The notes below the pieces were generated by a model. The model was not told the DNA's origin and made no database searches. It was given only the letters and a program-made list of their open reading frames with translations. A stretch of 21,685 bases of DNA from a virus. Shown one piece after another: positions 7,498 to 15,011 of this stretch. The stretch spans positions 1 to 21,685 of the IMG/VR virus record IMGVR_UViG_3300032069_000058. One strand, given 5' to 3'. The position numbers were made by a program, and so were the translations under genes. Within the stretch, counting starts at the first letter, position 1. The number at the start of each line of letters is the position of its first letter.

Positions 7498-8153
7498 CAA
7501 ATCACTTCCATCTGTTTGCGCCCGCCGTCGCGCCCGGCGCCCAACTGCTCGCTGCTGGGCGGATAAACCGTCTCGAGTGTGGAGTTCACCTGAAGGAATG
7601 CGTTGAAGCGGTGCGTCCGCGCGCGCGTGGTGCAGGCCGCCCAAGTTTTGTCGCAGGTGCTGAGCGCGCCAGTGTAGCCGCAGCGATCGCTCTTAAAGCG
7701 TTCGGTACAGATGCGCGCGAAATCGCGCCCCGGCGCTTCCACCGCCTGCGGGTCCCAACTCGGGATGATCGTCCAGGTAATCAACTGCTCATTTGCCTCG
7801 CGGCTATTCAGCAGGCCGCGAATCAGTTCGCAGGCATCGGTCCGGCCTTCCGTGAGCCCGGTAAAATAATCGAGGACGCGCACTGCCGCCCCGTCCCAGT
7901 TCTCGCCAAAAAGTAACGCCTCGAGTGCCGAAGTATTGGCCAGAGCGATCGACGCAGAATCCGCTTGGAGCGACCGGTAACGATGAACCGCTTCCGGCAG
8001 GATTAGCCCCGGCAAATAGTGGTTCCCCGCATAGTCCGTCTCTTCCTCGGCGTAGTAATGCGTGGCGACGTCGGTCGTGATCTCCGCCAGACGAATCACC
8101 TGGCCGCGGTAGCCGGTGGGATAATCAGCGCCTGAAACCATTTTCCTAGGCAT
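7497..8153 (-). CDS. Tail tip protein, lambda gpL-like with four-Cys metal site
   Basis: A 218-residue minor tail protein. The C-terminal half carries four cysteines at 149, 158, 167 and 174 within ICTERF, DRCGYTG, STCDKT and AACTTR, followed by RFNAF; this matches the cysteine signature of L-like and BR0599-type tip proteins. Lambda gpL holds an iron-sulphur cluster with such residues, so the same is plausible here. The N-terminal part has the usual gpL-like THYYAEEETDYAGNHYLPGL. ATG 8153 is preceded by TGAGGATTTGAAAT. The stop overlaps the J-like start by one base, indicating translational coupling. A 96-bp gap separates it from the M-like gene; this contains AT-rich simple sequence and no ORF I can support. 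Confidence 0.88.
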   Translation of the reverse strand: MPRKMVSGADYPTGYRGQVIRLAEITTDVATHYYAEEETDYAGNHYLPGLILPEAVHRYRSLQADSASIALANTSALEALLFGENWDGAAVRVLDYFTGLTEGRTDACELIRGLLNSREANEQLITWTIIPSWDPQAVEAPGRDFARICTERFKSDRCGYTGALSTCDKTWAACTTRARTHRFNAFLQVNSTLETVYPPSSEQLGAGRDGGRKQMEVI

Positions 8154-8249
8154 ATTTCAAATCCTCACACCAAACCGCAAAGTCGCAAAGATTTTCAACC
8201 GTTCAGAGTAAAAAGCCTTGCTTGGCGCCTTAATGTGAAACATTTCTCT

Positions 8250-8594
8250 TCACGCCAAGGTCGTCTCCAGCAACGTGCACTTCCACTCGAACTGCTCGTA
8301 ACCGATCTCGTCCCACTCCGGTGGCGCGGCAAACATCAGGATGCGGTCCACCTGCGGCGAAAAGCTCTTGTCTTCGAACTTGAAGATATCGGTGGCCTGT
8401 GCCTCATAAAAATTCAGCAACGTGGTCATGTCTGCCGACGGTCCGATGCCGACAAGGTCCAACATCCATTGATCCGTGCCCTTCGATCGGACGTACATCT
8501 TCCCCGACTCGAGCGGCTGGCGGACCTTGCGGTCGCGCAGTTTCCGCGGGATCGAGTAAGAGGGCGTAAGTGGGAAGACGTCGGTGACGGCCAT
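8250..8594 (-). CDS. Minor tail protein, lambda gpM-like
   Basis: A 114-residue protein immediately after the tape measure, the place and size of lambda gpM (about 109 residues). The pattern TLLNFYEAQATDIFKFED followed by hydrophobic strands and YEQFEWKCTLLET resembles M-type minor tail proteins that join the tape-measure end to the tip. ATG 8594 is three bases past the tape-measure stop (TAG AAA ATG) with no good ribosome site of its own, so it probably depends on reinitiation. The family assignment rests on context plus weak sequence resemblance. Confidence 0.65.
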   Translation of the reverse strand: MAVTDVFPLTPSYSIPRKLRDRKVRQPLESGKMYVRSKGTDQWMLDLVGIGPSADMTTLLNFYEAQATDIFKFEDKSFSPQVDRILMFAAPPEWDEIGYEQFEWKCTLLETTLA

Positions 8595-8597
8595 TTT

Positions 8598-10976
8598 CTA
8601 AATCGCCCCATCTGCCTGGGCATCACGCACTGCGGTAACCACCATGTTCATTGCCTCCCGCCGTGACATCCCGCGCTCGGGATAGACGTTGATCGTGCCA
8701 ATATGTAGTGCCGTGGGCGAGGCAAGCCCCGGCCCTACCGATCCGCCCGAATCGAACCGTGGCGCGCGGTTAAGTGCCGCGAGGAAGTTCGCGCCCAGAG
8801 CGTCCACCGCCGAGCGCTGCATCACAAATTCCCCCGGATGCAGGATGGCAAGCACTCCACTCCCTACTCCCAGTACTTGTCCGCCTACCGCAAATTCCGG
8901 GATGCTCATCCCGCCGAGTACATTGGCTGAGGTTTCGCGCTGCCGCTGGAGGTTGTTCAGTGCGGTGATCTCGTCCTGGATCACTCGCGTCAAATTCTCC
9001 GCACCCTTCTGGCCCCACTTACCGGTCCCTGAAGCGAGTTCCGCCTGCTGGCCTTGCTGGATCAGCGCTTGCATCCCCGCGAGCGCCGACTGGTAATCGG
9101 TCTCGAAGTTTCTGAACTGCGCGTAGAGATCGTTGGCAGCAAACTCCACACCTTGTTCGATCTCTGTGGCCTTTTCCTTCGCCCGGCCGCGTCCCCAGGC
9201 CCCAATCAGCGCGCCAATGCCTGCGGCGATTCCGGCAATCGCCAGACCGATCGGGCCGCCGAAGAGACCCACGCCCAGCAGTCCCGCGATCCCCAAACCT
9301 ACCAACCCTCCACCAATCGCGCCCTTGACTGGTCCGCCCGCTCCGAACGCGCTCCCGAGCAATGCCCCCCCACCCAAGATCATCCCAGCTGAGGGGAGGC
9401 CGCTGGCCATCAATTCCTCGAGGGAAGCTTTGCCAAAAGCCAACCGGCCAAACACTCCGGAGCTCGCCCCACCCGCTGCGCCGGGAATACCACCCGCGCC
9501 GGCGCCGTAAGGTGCAATCGCGCCAGACGTAAGTCCGCCGGTTATCCCCTCGATCCCGATGCCGCCCGGTAATGCCGCCGTCCCGGCGGCATACCCCAGA
9601 GCCGGCGAGACGCCAGCGCTACCAAGGCCAAACATCGAGCCGAGAAGCGACCCGAAGATTCCCCCGCCGCCTCCACCCGCCTGCGCCCCGGTCATCTGTT
9701 TCATCCCCGACCACGCCAGGGCAATCTCCCGGCTCACCCACTTCGCAAACGATCCGAGCAATTGCATCAGGAACTGGTGGAATACATCGGAGAGTGACCG
9801 CGCGTGGATGAACACCCGGTCGATGAATGACTCGATGTGGCGCGCCCGCGCCTCGACCAGGGATGCCACTTCCCGGTTTTGTGCCTGAATCTCCCGCGCA
9901 GCATCCGACAGGGTCTTCAGTTGGACGTGAGAGCGCCGTTCCGCCTCCCCGATGGCACTTTCCTGGTCCCTGATATCCTCCATGGCCATCTTGTGGCGTT
10001 GCTCTTGAAAATATTTGTCCGTGTCCAACTCCAGCTTTTGGGTCTCCTCAGTCATTTTCCTGAGTGTCTCCTGGTTGGCGACTTGCGCCTCACTCCACGC
10101 CGCCAAGGATTCCTGTTGCTGGGTCCGGAGCCTCTTTGCCGCTTCTCCCGCTTCTTTGAGGGCTTCTGTCTGCTCCTTGATTTTCTCCACAGGAATGGCT
10201 AACTCAAGTTCCTTTTGCCGCGCAGTGAGATTCTTCAACTGGTCTTCGAGGAGTCCGATCTCTTTGCGGTTGATCAACCACATTCCCGGACTGAAAAGTC
10301 CCGTCTGCGGGAGGGTCTCTAGCGATTTGATGTGCTGTTGGACCTTGTAGATTTCGGCGCCCACACCGGCAATCTCGCGGCGTAATGCCTCCGTACTCCC
10401 AGGTTTGCCGAAGGCTTGCAAGGTCTCATTGGCCTTTGCGACCTCCTTGAAGACGTCCGCGCTGGCCGCTTCGATTCCTCGCAATTTGTCCAGCCATTCG
10501 TCTCCTTTGGCGATCACTGTAACTATCGCTGCACCAACCGCCAAGATCACCGTAGCGCTGAATGCCGCAGCCATCGCCCCCTGCACCATGGGCATCCGCG
10601 CAATCAGACGCTCCAGGCCCATGGGGAGTTGGATGCCAAGTTGTGCAGCCAGCATGCTGGCGCTCTCTGTGGTCTGGCGCGTCGCCATGCTCATCCCGCG
10701 CATCTCGGTGCGGGCCAGATTCATCTGCCCTTGTGCCTTGCCCAGTGCCGCATTCAATCGCGCTACATCTCGAGGGTCGGTGGCGGCTTGCAGTTCTTTG
10801 CGCAGGTTCACCACCTCCCGCGTTGCCGCTATCAACCGACTGCGCACCTGCTCGAACCCGGCGATGCCCGTCTGCGCGAGGTTCTGGATCTCGCTCCCGA
10901 CCTGCTTCACACCCGCTGCGGCCGGGCCTGTGTCCAAGGTGACTTGACCGTAGATGTTAAATTGCGATGTACCCAT
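8598..10976 (-). CDS. Tail tape measure protein
   Basis: A 792-residue protein that would set tail length and reach through the tail lumen. Features in order: a helical N-terminus, a hydrophobic segment at about 131-156 (AAAFSATVILAVGAAIVTVIA), a long charged coiled-coil region at about 170-400, a Gly/Ala-rich hydrophobic region at about 430-600, and a C-terminal LHPGEFVM motif at about 712 typical of tape measures. At roughly 1.5 angstrom per residue it would fit a tail of around 120 nm, but cleavage could change this. ATG 10976 lies 34 bp after the previous gene; its ribosome site is weak. It follows the chaperone-like pair and precedes the M- and L-like genes, as in lambda-type tails. Confidence 0.93.
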   Translation of the reverse strand: MGTSQFNIYGQVTLDTGPAAAGVKQVGSEIQNLAQTGIAGFEQVRSRLIAATREVVNLRKELQAATDPRDVARLNAALGKAQGQMNLARTEMRGMSMATRQTTESASMLAAQLGIQLPMGLERLIARMPMVQGAMAAAFSATVILAVGAAIVTVIAKGDEWLDKLRGIEAASADVFKEVAKANETLQAFGKPGSTEALRREIAGVGAEIYKVQQHIKSLETLPQTGLFSPGMWLINRKEIGLLEDQLKNLTARQKELELAIPVEKIKEQTEALKEAGEAAKRLRTQQQESLAAWSEAQVANQETLRKMTEETQKLELDTDKYFQEQRHKMAMEDIRDQESAIGEAERRSHVQLKTLSDAAREIQAQNREVASLVEARARHIESFIDRVFIHARSLSDVFHQFLMQLLGSFAKWVSREIALAWSGMKQMTGAQAGGGGGGIFGSLLGSMFGLGSAGVSPALGYAAGTAALPGGIGIEGITGGLTSGAIAPYGAGAGGIPGAAGGASSGVFGRLAFGKASLEELMASGLPSAGMILGGGALLGSAFGAGGPVKGAIGGGLVGLGIAGLLGVGLFGGPIGLAIAGIAAGIGALIGAWGRGRAKEKATEIEQGVEFAANDLYAQFRNFETDYQSALAGMQALIQQGQQAELASGTGKWGQKGAENLTRVIQDEITALNNLQRQRETSANVLGGMSIPEFAVGGQVLGVGSGVLAILHPGEFVMQRSAVDALGANFLAALNRAPRFDSGGSVGPGLASPTALHIGTINVYPERGMSRREAMNMVVTAVRDAQADGAI

Positions 10977-11010
10977 GATCTTTGCTTACGTTCCTAACTT
11001 CTGCCCATCG

Positions 11011-11352
11011 CTAGAATTTCTCTCCGCAAACACAGGTTTTGGTGAACCGCGGCAGAAACCGGCCGCAATGCCCACAACGGCGATGTTTCTTGAGGAATGC
11101 ATTCCAGCCCTCATCGAGCGATTCCAGACCACGCGCCACATCGACACGCAGCGGCAAATTCAAGCCACCGCGCGCCCACGCTTTCGCCAGGCGTCCGAGG
11201 AAGTCGAGCCAGGCGGAATAGGCTGCCGGGATCTCCGGCGGCGTTACCATATCAGCGTGCGCCCCAGCAACTTCCACTCGCGCCGCATACTCAAATTGCA
11301 GTTCGGCGTAGTGGCGCAGCCGGGAATAATCGCTGGCAACCTCAATGGGCAT
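11011..11352 (-). CDS. Second chaperone-position protein with C-terminal zinc knuckle
   Basis: A 113-residue protein between the first chaperone-like gene and the tape measure. It is mostly helical (about 10-85) and ends with CGHCGRFLPR and CVCGEKF, a four-cysteine metal-binding tail. I chose ATG 11352 because GGAGGGGGC precedes it; TTG 11379 in the same frame is weaker. The first 11 bases overlap the end of the upstream gene, and the frame is the one reached by a -2 shift from that gene. It may be made independently, or as a fused extension like lambda GT, or both. The zinc tail is unusual for that role. Confidence 0.7.
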   Translation of the reverse strand: MPIEVASDYSRLRHYAELQFEYAARVEVAGAHADMVTPPEIPAAYSAWLDFLGRLAKAWARGGLNLPLRVDVARGLESLDEGWNAFLKKHRRCGHCGRFLPRFTKTCVCGEKF

Positions 11353-12097
11353 CGCCCCCTCCGGAGTCGTCGAGCTCAATCCGTTCGGCGCGAAAAAGTT
11401 CGCGAATAGCAGCCGCCTTGTGGGGGGTATCCATCAAACTGAAACCGCCTGGGGATTGGAGGTAACCCTCTGTCTCCACGATCAATTCCTCATAGAGAGC
11501 CACAAGGGTGGGCAATTGCGGCAGTGCCCTTGTGCTGAGGATGTCGCTCGCAGGTTTCCTCTGCCCGCCGATTTTAGGACGCAACAAGGCCCGGCGTTCG
11601 GCGGCTTCCTGGAACCGCAACTCATGTTCAACCAATGGCCGCTTGAACCGGTGAACGAGCTGGGAATAGAACTCGCCATTCCACCAAGCTTCGAGTTTTA
11701 TGGCGATGGTTTCGCTGTCGCGCAGGGAATCCTGGTCGGCGGCAGGCTGGACGCGGTCGAGGCCACTCACCGCCAGCGCGCGGTGTTCGAGCGGGACGCG
11801 CTCCGTCCATTGCGGCACGATGTTGAAGGGATAACCCTCCACCGTCTTGATCCGGCGTCGCCAAAGGTCGTCCGCAGCTTCGCGCTGCGAGACGTGAGTT
11901 TCGATTTCCTCGCCGGTGAATGTCACTCTGGGTTTCAAGGTGCGCTCGTACGCAATCCAATCGTCTGCGGTGGGCGGGGCGAACCGGTGGACTAATCGTT
12001 TCTCCCCTGCCCTGAGGGCGACGAAGCGCTCCGGCGCGGCCAGATCGAGCAATTTAGTTTCAACTGTTGACTGTGAATTGTGGATTCCTTCGGACAT
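11342..12097 (-). CDS. Putative tail assembly chaperone (G-like by position)
   Basis: A 251-residue protein with no clear family motif, located between tail tube and tape measure, where long-tailed phages encode chaperones that coat the tape measure during assembly. It is charged, mostly helical, and Arg/Glu-rich. ATG 12097 (MSEGIHNSQ) follows GGAGGCAAGGCA; the longer frame back to 12187 lies in an intergenic repeat region and lacks a ribosome site. Its 3' end overlaps the next gene at a G-rich sequence (see 11350-11362). The role is inferred from order only; 251 residues is longer than lambda gpG (140). Confidence 0.6.
   Translation of the reverse strand: MSEGIHNSQSTVETKLLDLAAPERFVALRAGEKRLVHRFAPPTADDWIAYERTLKPRVTFTGEEIETHVSQREAADDLWRRRIKTVEGYPFNIVPQWTERVPLEHRALAVSGLDRVQPAADQDSLRDSETIAIKLEAWWNGEFYSQLVHRFKRPLVEHELRFQEAAERRALLRPKIGGQRKPASDILSTRALPQLPTLVALYEELIVETEGYLQSPGGFSLMDTPHKAAAIRELFRAERIELDDSGGGDAH
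11350..11362 (-). promoter_or_regulatory. G-rich overlap: ribosome site and possible -2 frameshift site
   Basis: Minus-strand GGAGGGGGCGATG sits at the gene overlap. In the upstream frame it reads GGA GGG GGC GAT; a slip back by two bases after GGC gives GCG ATG CCC, exactly the downstream frame. Phage Mu is known to use a -2 shift in its tail chaperone pair, at a G-run followed by CGA as I recall it. The same bases also form a ribosome-binding site for ATG 11352, so simple overlap is the alternative. Confidence 0.4.
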
Positions 12098-12232
12098 TGC
12101 CTTGCCTCCGTTTTCCCCGCGCTGCGGGACTAGAAATTTGAAATTCGCCAGCAAGCAAGGGCTGGATCCCAAATCTCCGGGGAGCAAGGCCCGAAGTCTC
12201 GATTGGCCGGGGCCGCAGCCCGCCCCAACCTA

Positions 12233-12276
12233 TAGCGCCGCCATCTTGGCGGCATGCCGGCTGGAAGCCGGCGCTA
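12233..12276. repeat. GTAGCG-type palindromic repeat after the tail tube gene
   Basis: The 44-bp element begins TAGCGCCG and ends CGGCGCTA, with two inner perfect hairpins: GCCGCCA-TCT-TGGCGGC (12237-12253) and GCCGGCT-GGA-AGCCGGC (12256-12272). It lies just downstream of the tube stop codon, without a T-run. It looks like a REP-type element of the host that has inserted between phage genes. Confidence 0.75.
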
Positions 12277-12282
12277 CAAAAC

Positions 12283-13326
12283 CTACGTTCCGAGGTATGC
12301 CGCCTCGACGTTTTCAACCGTGACCGTAACGATTTCCGCGGCTGCCGGTTTGAAAACCTGCGGCGACATATCCCACGCGACATACCCGCCGGCGTCGATG
12401 AACTTCGGCGCGGTGATGCGGACGTTGGGCGTATAGATGGTCAACTTGTGAGGCTCGGTGCCGCTGATGATTTCTCCCGTGATGACTACCTTGAAACCCT
12501 GCAAGGTATCACCAACGAAAAGGCCCTTCAGGTCGTCCGGATACTTGGCGAACATGGTCAACTTCAGCACCACCGTCCGTTTACCGATCCAGAACCGGCC
12601 CTTGTAGAGATTGGTGCCGGGATAGTAGGCGGTATCTTCGAGTGCCCCATTCGAGATCTCGATGGAGAATGCCTGGACACGGTCCGCAATCGAAACCTCC
12701 GACCCGGGAGTTCCCAGCAGGATATCGAGCCCCTTCTCGTAGAGATATCCCAGACTGGCCACGGTATCGAGCGCGGGCACGTTAGCCAAATCGGCGTCGA
12801 CGTAATCACCACTGCCGATCCACTTCGAGCTGATTTGCAGGACCGGCTGGCCGCGGGAATAGGAGACTGAGAATCCCGCGCACACCGCACCCTTCGACTT
12901 GACCCGCAGATCCGGCGCCATCTTAAACCAGTGTCCGGTCGAAGGAACTTGGTGACTGATAGTGACCGGGTCCTGGAAAATGATGACGTGCTCGTAGGCG
13001 GCAGGCGGTCCCACGGCCTTCTGCGTGGTCGTCACTTTCCCCATGCCGAAGGCGGCGATGTGCCCGGCCACCAGCGCGCTTAATTCAAAGTTCAGCGGAT
13101 AACTCAGGTTCTGGCGGGTCTGGGCGCGTTCGGTGGGCCATTCTGAACCTTTCCAGGCTTTGTCGGCATCATCCAGAAAGGTTTTCACGATCTCCGGGGA
13201 ATCGAAACCGCTCGGGGGCGTGGAACGCGTGAACTTGGCATCGGCCAGCGCCGTGCCGTAGGCTGTCTCCTTATTCGGGGAGAAGGCAAACCGCCCTTCG
13301 TAGGGTCGTTGTGGTTCGAATGGCAT
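12283..13326 (-). CDS. Major tail tube protein
   Basis: A 347-residue protein that should form the tube of a long non-contractile tail. It begins with a typical tube N-terminus (EGRFAFSPNKETAYGTALAD) and is rich in beta strands with two similar halves (about 1-190 and 195-347), as seen in siphovirus tube proteins. ATG 13326 follows GGAGGTTTTGCC, a strong ribosome site. No sheath gene lies beside it, which separates this tail from the contractile tail of Mu itself. The chaperone-like genes and tape measure follow downstream. The family call rests on the N-terminal pattern plus gene order. Confidence 0.82.
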   Translation of the reverse strand: MPFEPQRPYEGRFAFSPNKETAYGTALADAKFTRSTPPSGFDSPEIVKTFLDDADKAWKGSEWPTERAQTRQNLSYPLNFELSALVAGHIAAFGMGKVTTTQKAVGPPAAYEHVIIFQDPVTISHQVPSTGHWFKMAPDLRVKSKGAVCAGFSVSYSRGQPVLQISSKWIGSGDYVDADLANVPALDTVASLGYLYEKGLDILLGTPGSEVSIADRVQAFSIEISNGALEDTAYYPGTNLYKGRFWIGKRTVVLKLTMFAKYPDDLKGLFVGDTLQGFKVVITGEIISGTEPHKLTIYTPNVRITAPKFIDAGGYVAWDMSPQVFKPAAAEIVTVTVENVEAAYLGT

Positions 13327-13382
13327 GGCAAAACCTCCGATTCAGAATAGGGAGCCACGATCTAATCGGGGCCCGTATTTTC

Positions 13383-13423
13383 AATGCCGCTTCCTTTGAG
13401 AAACTTTTTGCTGAGGCGGCATT
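13383..13423 (-). mobile_element. 41-bp palindromic mini-element, copy 1
   Basis: On the minus strand it runs AATGCCGC, then CTCAGCAAAAAGTTTCTC and AAAGGAA, then GCGGCATT. The 8-bp ends are perfect inverted repeats. It is preceded by AAAGTTG and followed by GAAAA. Its left boundary overlaps the TGA stop codon of the 68-residue gene, so the insertion sits exactly at that gene's end. Confidence 0.7.
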
Positions 13424-13629
13424 CAACTTTCGGTTTCCGCGATCTCCTCAAACCAGCCGGTAGCCTGGAGGAACAGCAACCATTCCCCCCGCGTGGCAGA
13501 AAATGGTTGATCCGACCGCCGAAAAGTGCCCGCAAAACGCACGTTGCCGAGACTGACTTCCTCCGGAGCGTCGACTTTCAACTTGAAATTTATCCAATCC
13601 TGTCCGTGTTGCTCTTTCTCTTGGGTCAT
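13423..13629 (-). CDS. Small hypothetical protein before the tail tube
   Basis: A 68-residue protein beginning MTQEKEQHGQDWINFKLKVD and ending GWFEEIAETES, with WLLFLQATGWF as the hydrophobic core. ATG 13629 has the ribosome site GAGGAAACC. In Mu a small gene (gp38) occupies the equivalent slot after gp37, but I see no clear sequence likeness. The stop codon TGA is formed at the edge of mini-element copy 1 and a double copy lies just upstream of the start. The open frame extends further upstream, but that part is the shadow of the gp37-like gene plus repeats. Confidence 0.75.
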   Translation of the reverse strand: MTQEKEQHGQDWINFKLKVDAPEEVSLGNVRFAGTFRRSDQPFSATRGEWLLFLQATGWFEEIAETES

Positions 13630-13654
13630 GGTTTCCTCGGTACTTTTAACGTTC

Positions 13655-13695
13655 AATGCCGCTTCCTTTGAGAAACTTTTTGCTGAGGCGGCATT
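13655..13695 (-). mobile_element. 41-bp palindromic mini-element, copy 2
   Basis: Same sequence and orientation as copy 1, perfect over all 41 bp. It is preceded on the minus strand by GAAAGTTG and followed by GAACGTTAAAAG. Only 15 bp separate it from copy 3, and those bases (GAAAGTCGAAAGTTG) match the flanks of copy 4. Confidence 0.75.
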
Positions 13696-13710
13696 CAACT
13701 TTCGACTTTC

Positions 13711-13751
13711 AATGCCGCTTCCTTTGAGAAACTTTTTGCTGAGGCGGCATT
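13711..13751 (-). mobile_element. 41-bp palindromic mini-element, copy 3
   Basis: Identical to copy 2 and in the same orientation. It is preceded on the minus strand by AAAAAAAGTTG and followed by GAAAGTCG. It lies 13 bp past the stop codon of the gp37-like gene. Confidence 0.75.
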
Positions 13752-13763
13752 CAACTTTTTTTC

Positions 13764-14222
13764 TCATTCCGTATTCACAAAGTGCGTGTCCACCTCGAGC
13801 TCCATTACGTACCAGGTGCCTTCGCTCGAGTGTTGGAGCAACTCCTCGCCAACCCATCCCAGCAACCCCTGACCCCCGGACGCGAACGTAATTTTCTTGC
13901 CCGGAAGCGTCCGCAAAGCATCGAGCAAATCGTAGGCACCTTTCGCGCCAGTGGCCGTGTCGCCTTGCTGCTCCGCGAGCGCCCCGCGGAGGTTCGACGC
14001 CCCGACAGCCACCCTCCAATGCGGCTTGGCGACGTAACTCAACCCGCGCACCCCCTTCGACTGTCCCAGGCCGCCAGCGTAAATCACCAGCACCGCCGGG
14101 GGAATCGCCAGGATGTCGCCATCGTCGTCGAAGTGCTGGCTCGCCGCCGTTTGCACGCTGATGCCGGGCAGGGTCGCCTTCACCAAGTCGATAATCGCAT
14201 TCTCGATCTCAGCGAGTTTCAT
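13764..14222 (-). CDS. Mu gp37-like protein (DUF1834 type)
   Basis: A 152-residue protein with the features of the gp37 family of Mu-like phages: N-terminal IENAIIDLVKATLPG, central PAVLVIYAGGLG, a W-containing strand (WRVAVGASNLRG), then GAYDLLDALRTLPGKK. The family is found after the G-like morphogenesis gene and is thought to act at the head-tail joint or tail terminus. ATG 14222 has no good ribosome site. The 136-bp gap to the G-like gene is filled by repeats, including mini-element copy 4, so its expression may depend on read-through from upstream. Confidence 0.85.
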   Translation of the reverse strand: MKLAEIENAIIDLVKATLPGISVQTAASQHFDDDGDILAIPPAVLVIYAGGLGQSKGVRGLSYVAKPHWRVAVGASNLRGALAEQQGDTATGAKGAYDLLDALRTLPGKKITFASGGQGLLGWVGEELLQHSSEGTWYVMELEVDTHFVNTE

Positions 14223-14248
14223 TGAAAAGAGTTAAGAGTCGAAAGTTG

Positions 14249-14289
14249 AATGCCGCCTCAGCAAAAAGTTTCTCAAAGGAAGCGGCATT
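14249..14289 (-). mobile_element. 41-bp palindromic mini-element, copy 4 (inverted)
   Basis: Perfect copy in the opposite orientation to copies 1-3: on the plus strand it starts AATGCCGCCTCAGC and ends GGAAGCGGCATT. Its flanks (CGAAAGTTG and GAAAGTCGAAAGG) continue into a repeat that recurs at 19691-19756 without the insert, giving an occupied and an empty version in one window. The strand label follows the element's position in the operon rather than its orientation. Confidence 0.8.
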
Positions 14290-14358
14290 GAAAGTCGAAA
14301 GGTCTTGCTTTGAACTTTTAACTTTCGACTCTCGACTGCCCTTTTGGACTTTTCACAA

Positions 14359-14991
14359 TCACCATTCACCCACTGGGGCCGGTCCACCACCGCCCGCGCG
14401 GGTCCCGCCGGGATCGAACGTGGCGCGCAGATAATCGCGCGCAGCTTCCGCCAACCGCGCGGGGTCCTCCGGTCTCAGGACCAAGTACCGTCGCGCGGGC
14501 ATCAATACGCGTTTCGCGAACATAAACTGCCCACCGCCAATCGGGAAGCGCAGGAACTTCCGATTCTTCGGCACAATCGTGCCGCCGAGCTGATGGATGC
14601 GCGCCCCTCTCCAATTTGATCCGATACGCACCAGGCTGGCAGCCGCATCCACCGCAAACGTCACGGTGCGGGCGAGACTTCCTGACGGCCCTCCCAGAAT
14701 CTTTTCGGTTTTATTCCAGCGCAAAAAGCCTGCGGTATTCTGCCCGGACTGCTGGAACGCTTTGCGCGAGCGCTTTTTCCCGTGCTCGTATTTGGCGATG
14801 CGCGATCCAGCAAACACTCGCCGCCAGCTTCCCGCCGGGGAGCCTTCCTCGTAAAACGTCTGCATCACCGAGCCCAGCATCAGGCTCCCCAGGATGCGCA
14901 GCACCGGCCCTTTGTCCCGGAGGCGTTGCGCCAGGTTGCCGAATTTCCCCAGCGCTTCCGTTGCATTAATCCTGAAAACAGGTTCGCTCAT
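14359..14991 (-). CDS. Virion morphogenesis protein, Mu gpG-like
   Basis: A 210-residue protein of the phage virion morphogenesis family (Mu G; tail completion or head-tail joining). Typical pieces in order: MQTFYEEGSPAGSWRRV (43-59), a basic stretch (GKKRSRK), VRIGSN, IHQLGG (132-137), and PARRYLVLRPED (165-176). ATG 14991 lies 20 bp after the gp36-like stop codon and has only a distant GAGGGAAT as ribosome site, suggesting coupled translation. It sits between the gp36-like and gp37-like genes, exactly as in Mu-like phages. Confidence 0.88.
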   Translation of the reverse strand: MSEPVFRINATEALGKFGNLAQRLRDKGPVLRILGSLMLGSVMQTFYEEGSPAGSWRRVFAGSRIAKYEHGKKRSRKAFQQSGQNTAGFLRWNKTEKILGGPSGSLARTVTFAVDAAASLVRIGSNWRGARIHQLGGTIVPKNRKFLRFPIGGGQFMFAKRVLMPARRYLVLRPEDPARLAEAARDYLRATFDPGGTRAGGGGPAPVGEW

Positions 14992-15011
14992 AAGCTAATG
15001 GCCGGATTCCC

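Noticed and set aside
7497-7644. 49-residue extension of the tip protein
   Set aside because: It overlaps the cysteine-rich end of the L-like gene in another frame; the TGATG overlap with a ribosome site gives a better start.
8154-8249. Promoter or terminator in the gap between L-like and M-like genes
   Set aside because: Only AT-rich simple sequence with a 3-bp inverted repeat is seen; no convincing boxes or stem.
13423-14019. 198-residue frame with mini-elements translated inside
   Set aside because: Its first half is a shadow of the gp37-like gene and its middle is repeat sequence; only the last 68 residues have their own ribosome site and plausible sequence.
13383-14289. Integron attC-like recombination sites
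   Set aside because: The copies lack attC core features and separate essential phage genes in fixed order, not cassettes; the empty-site pair fits insertion of a small element better.
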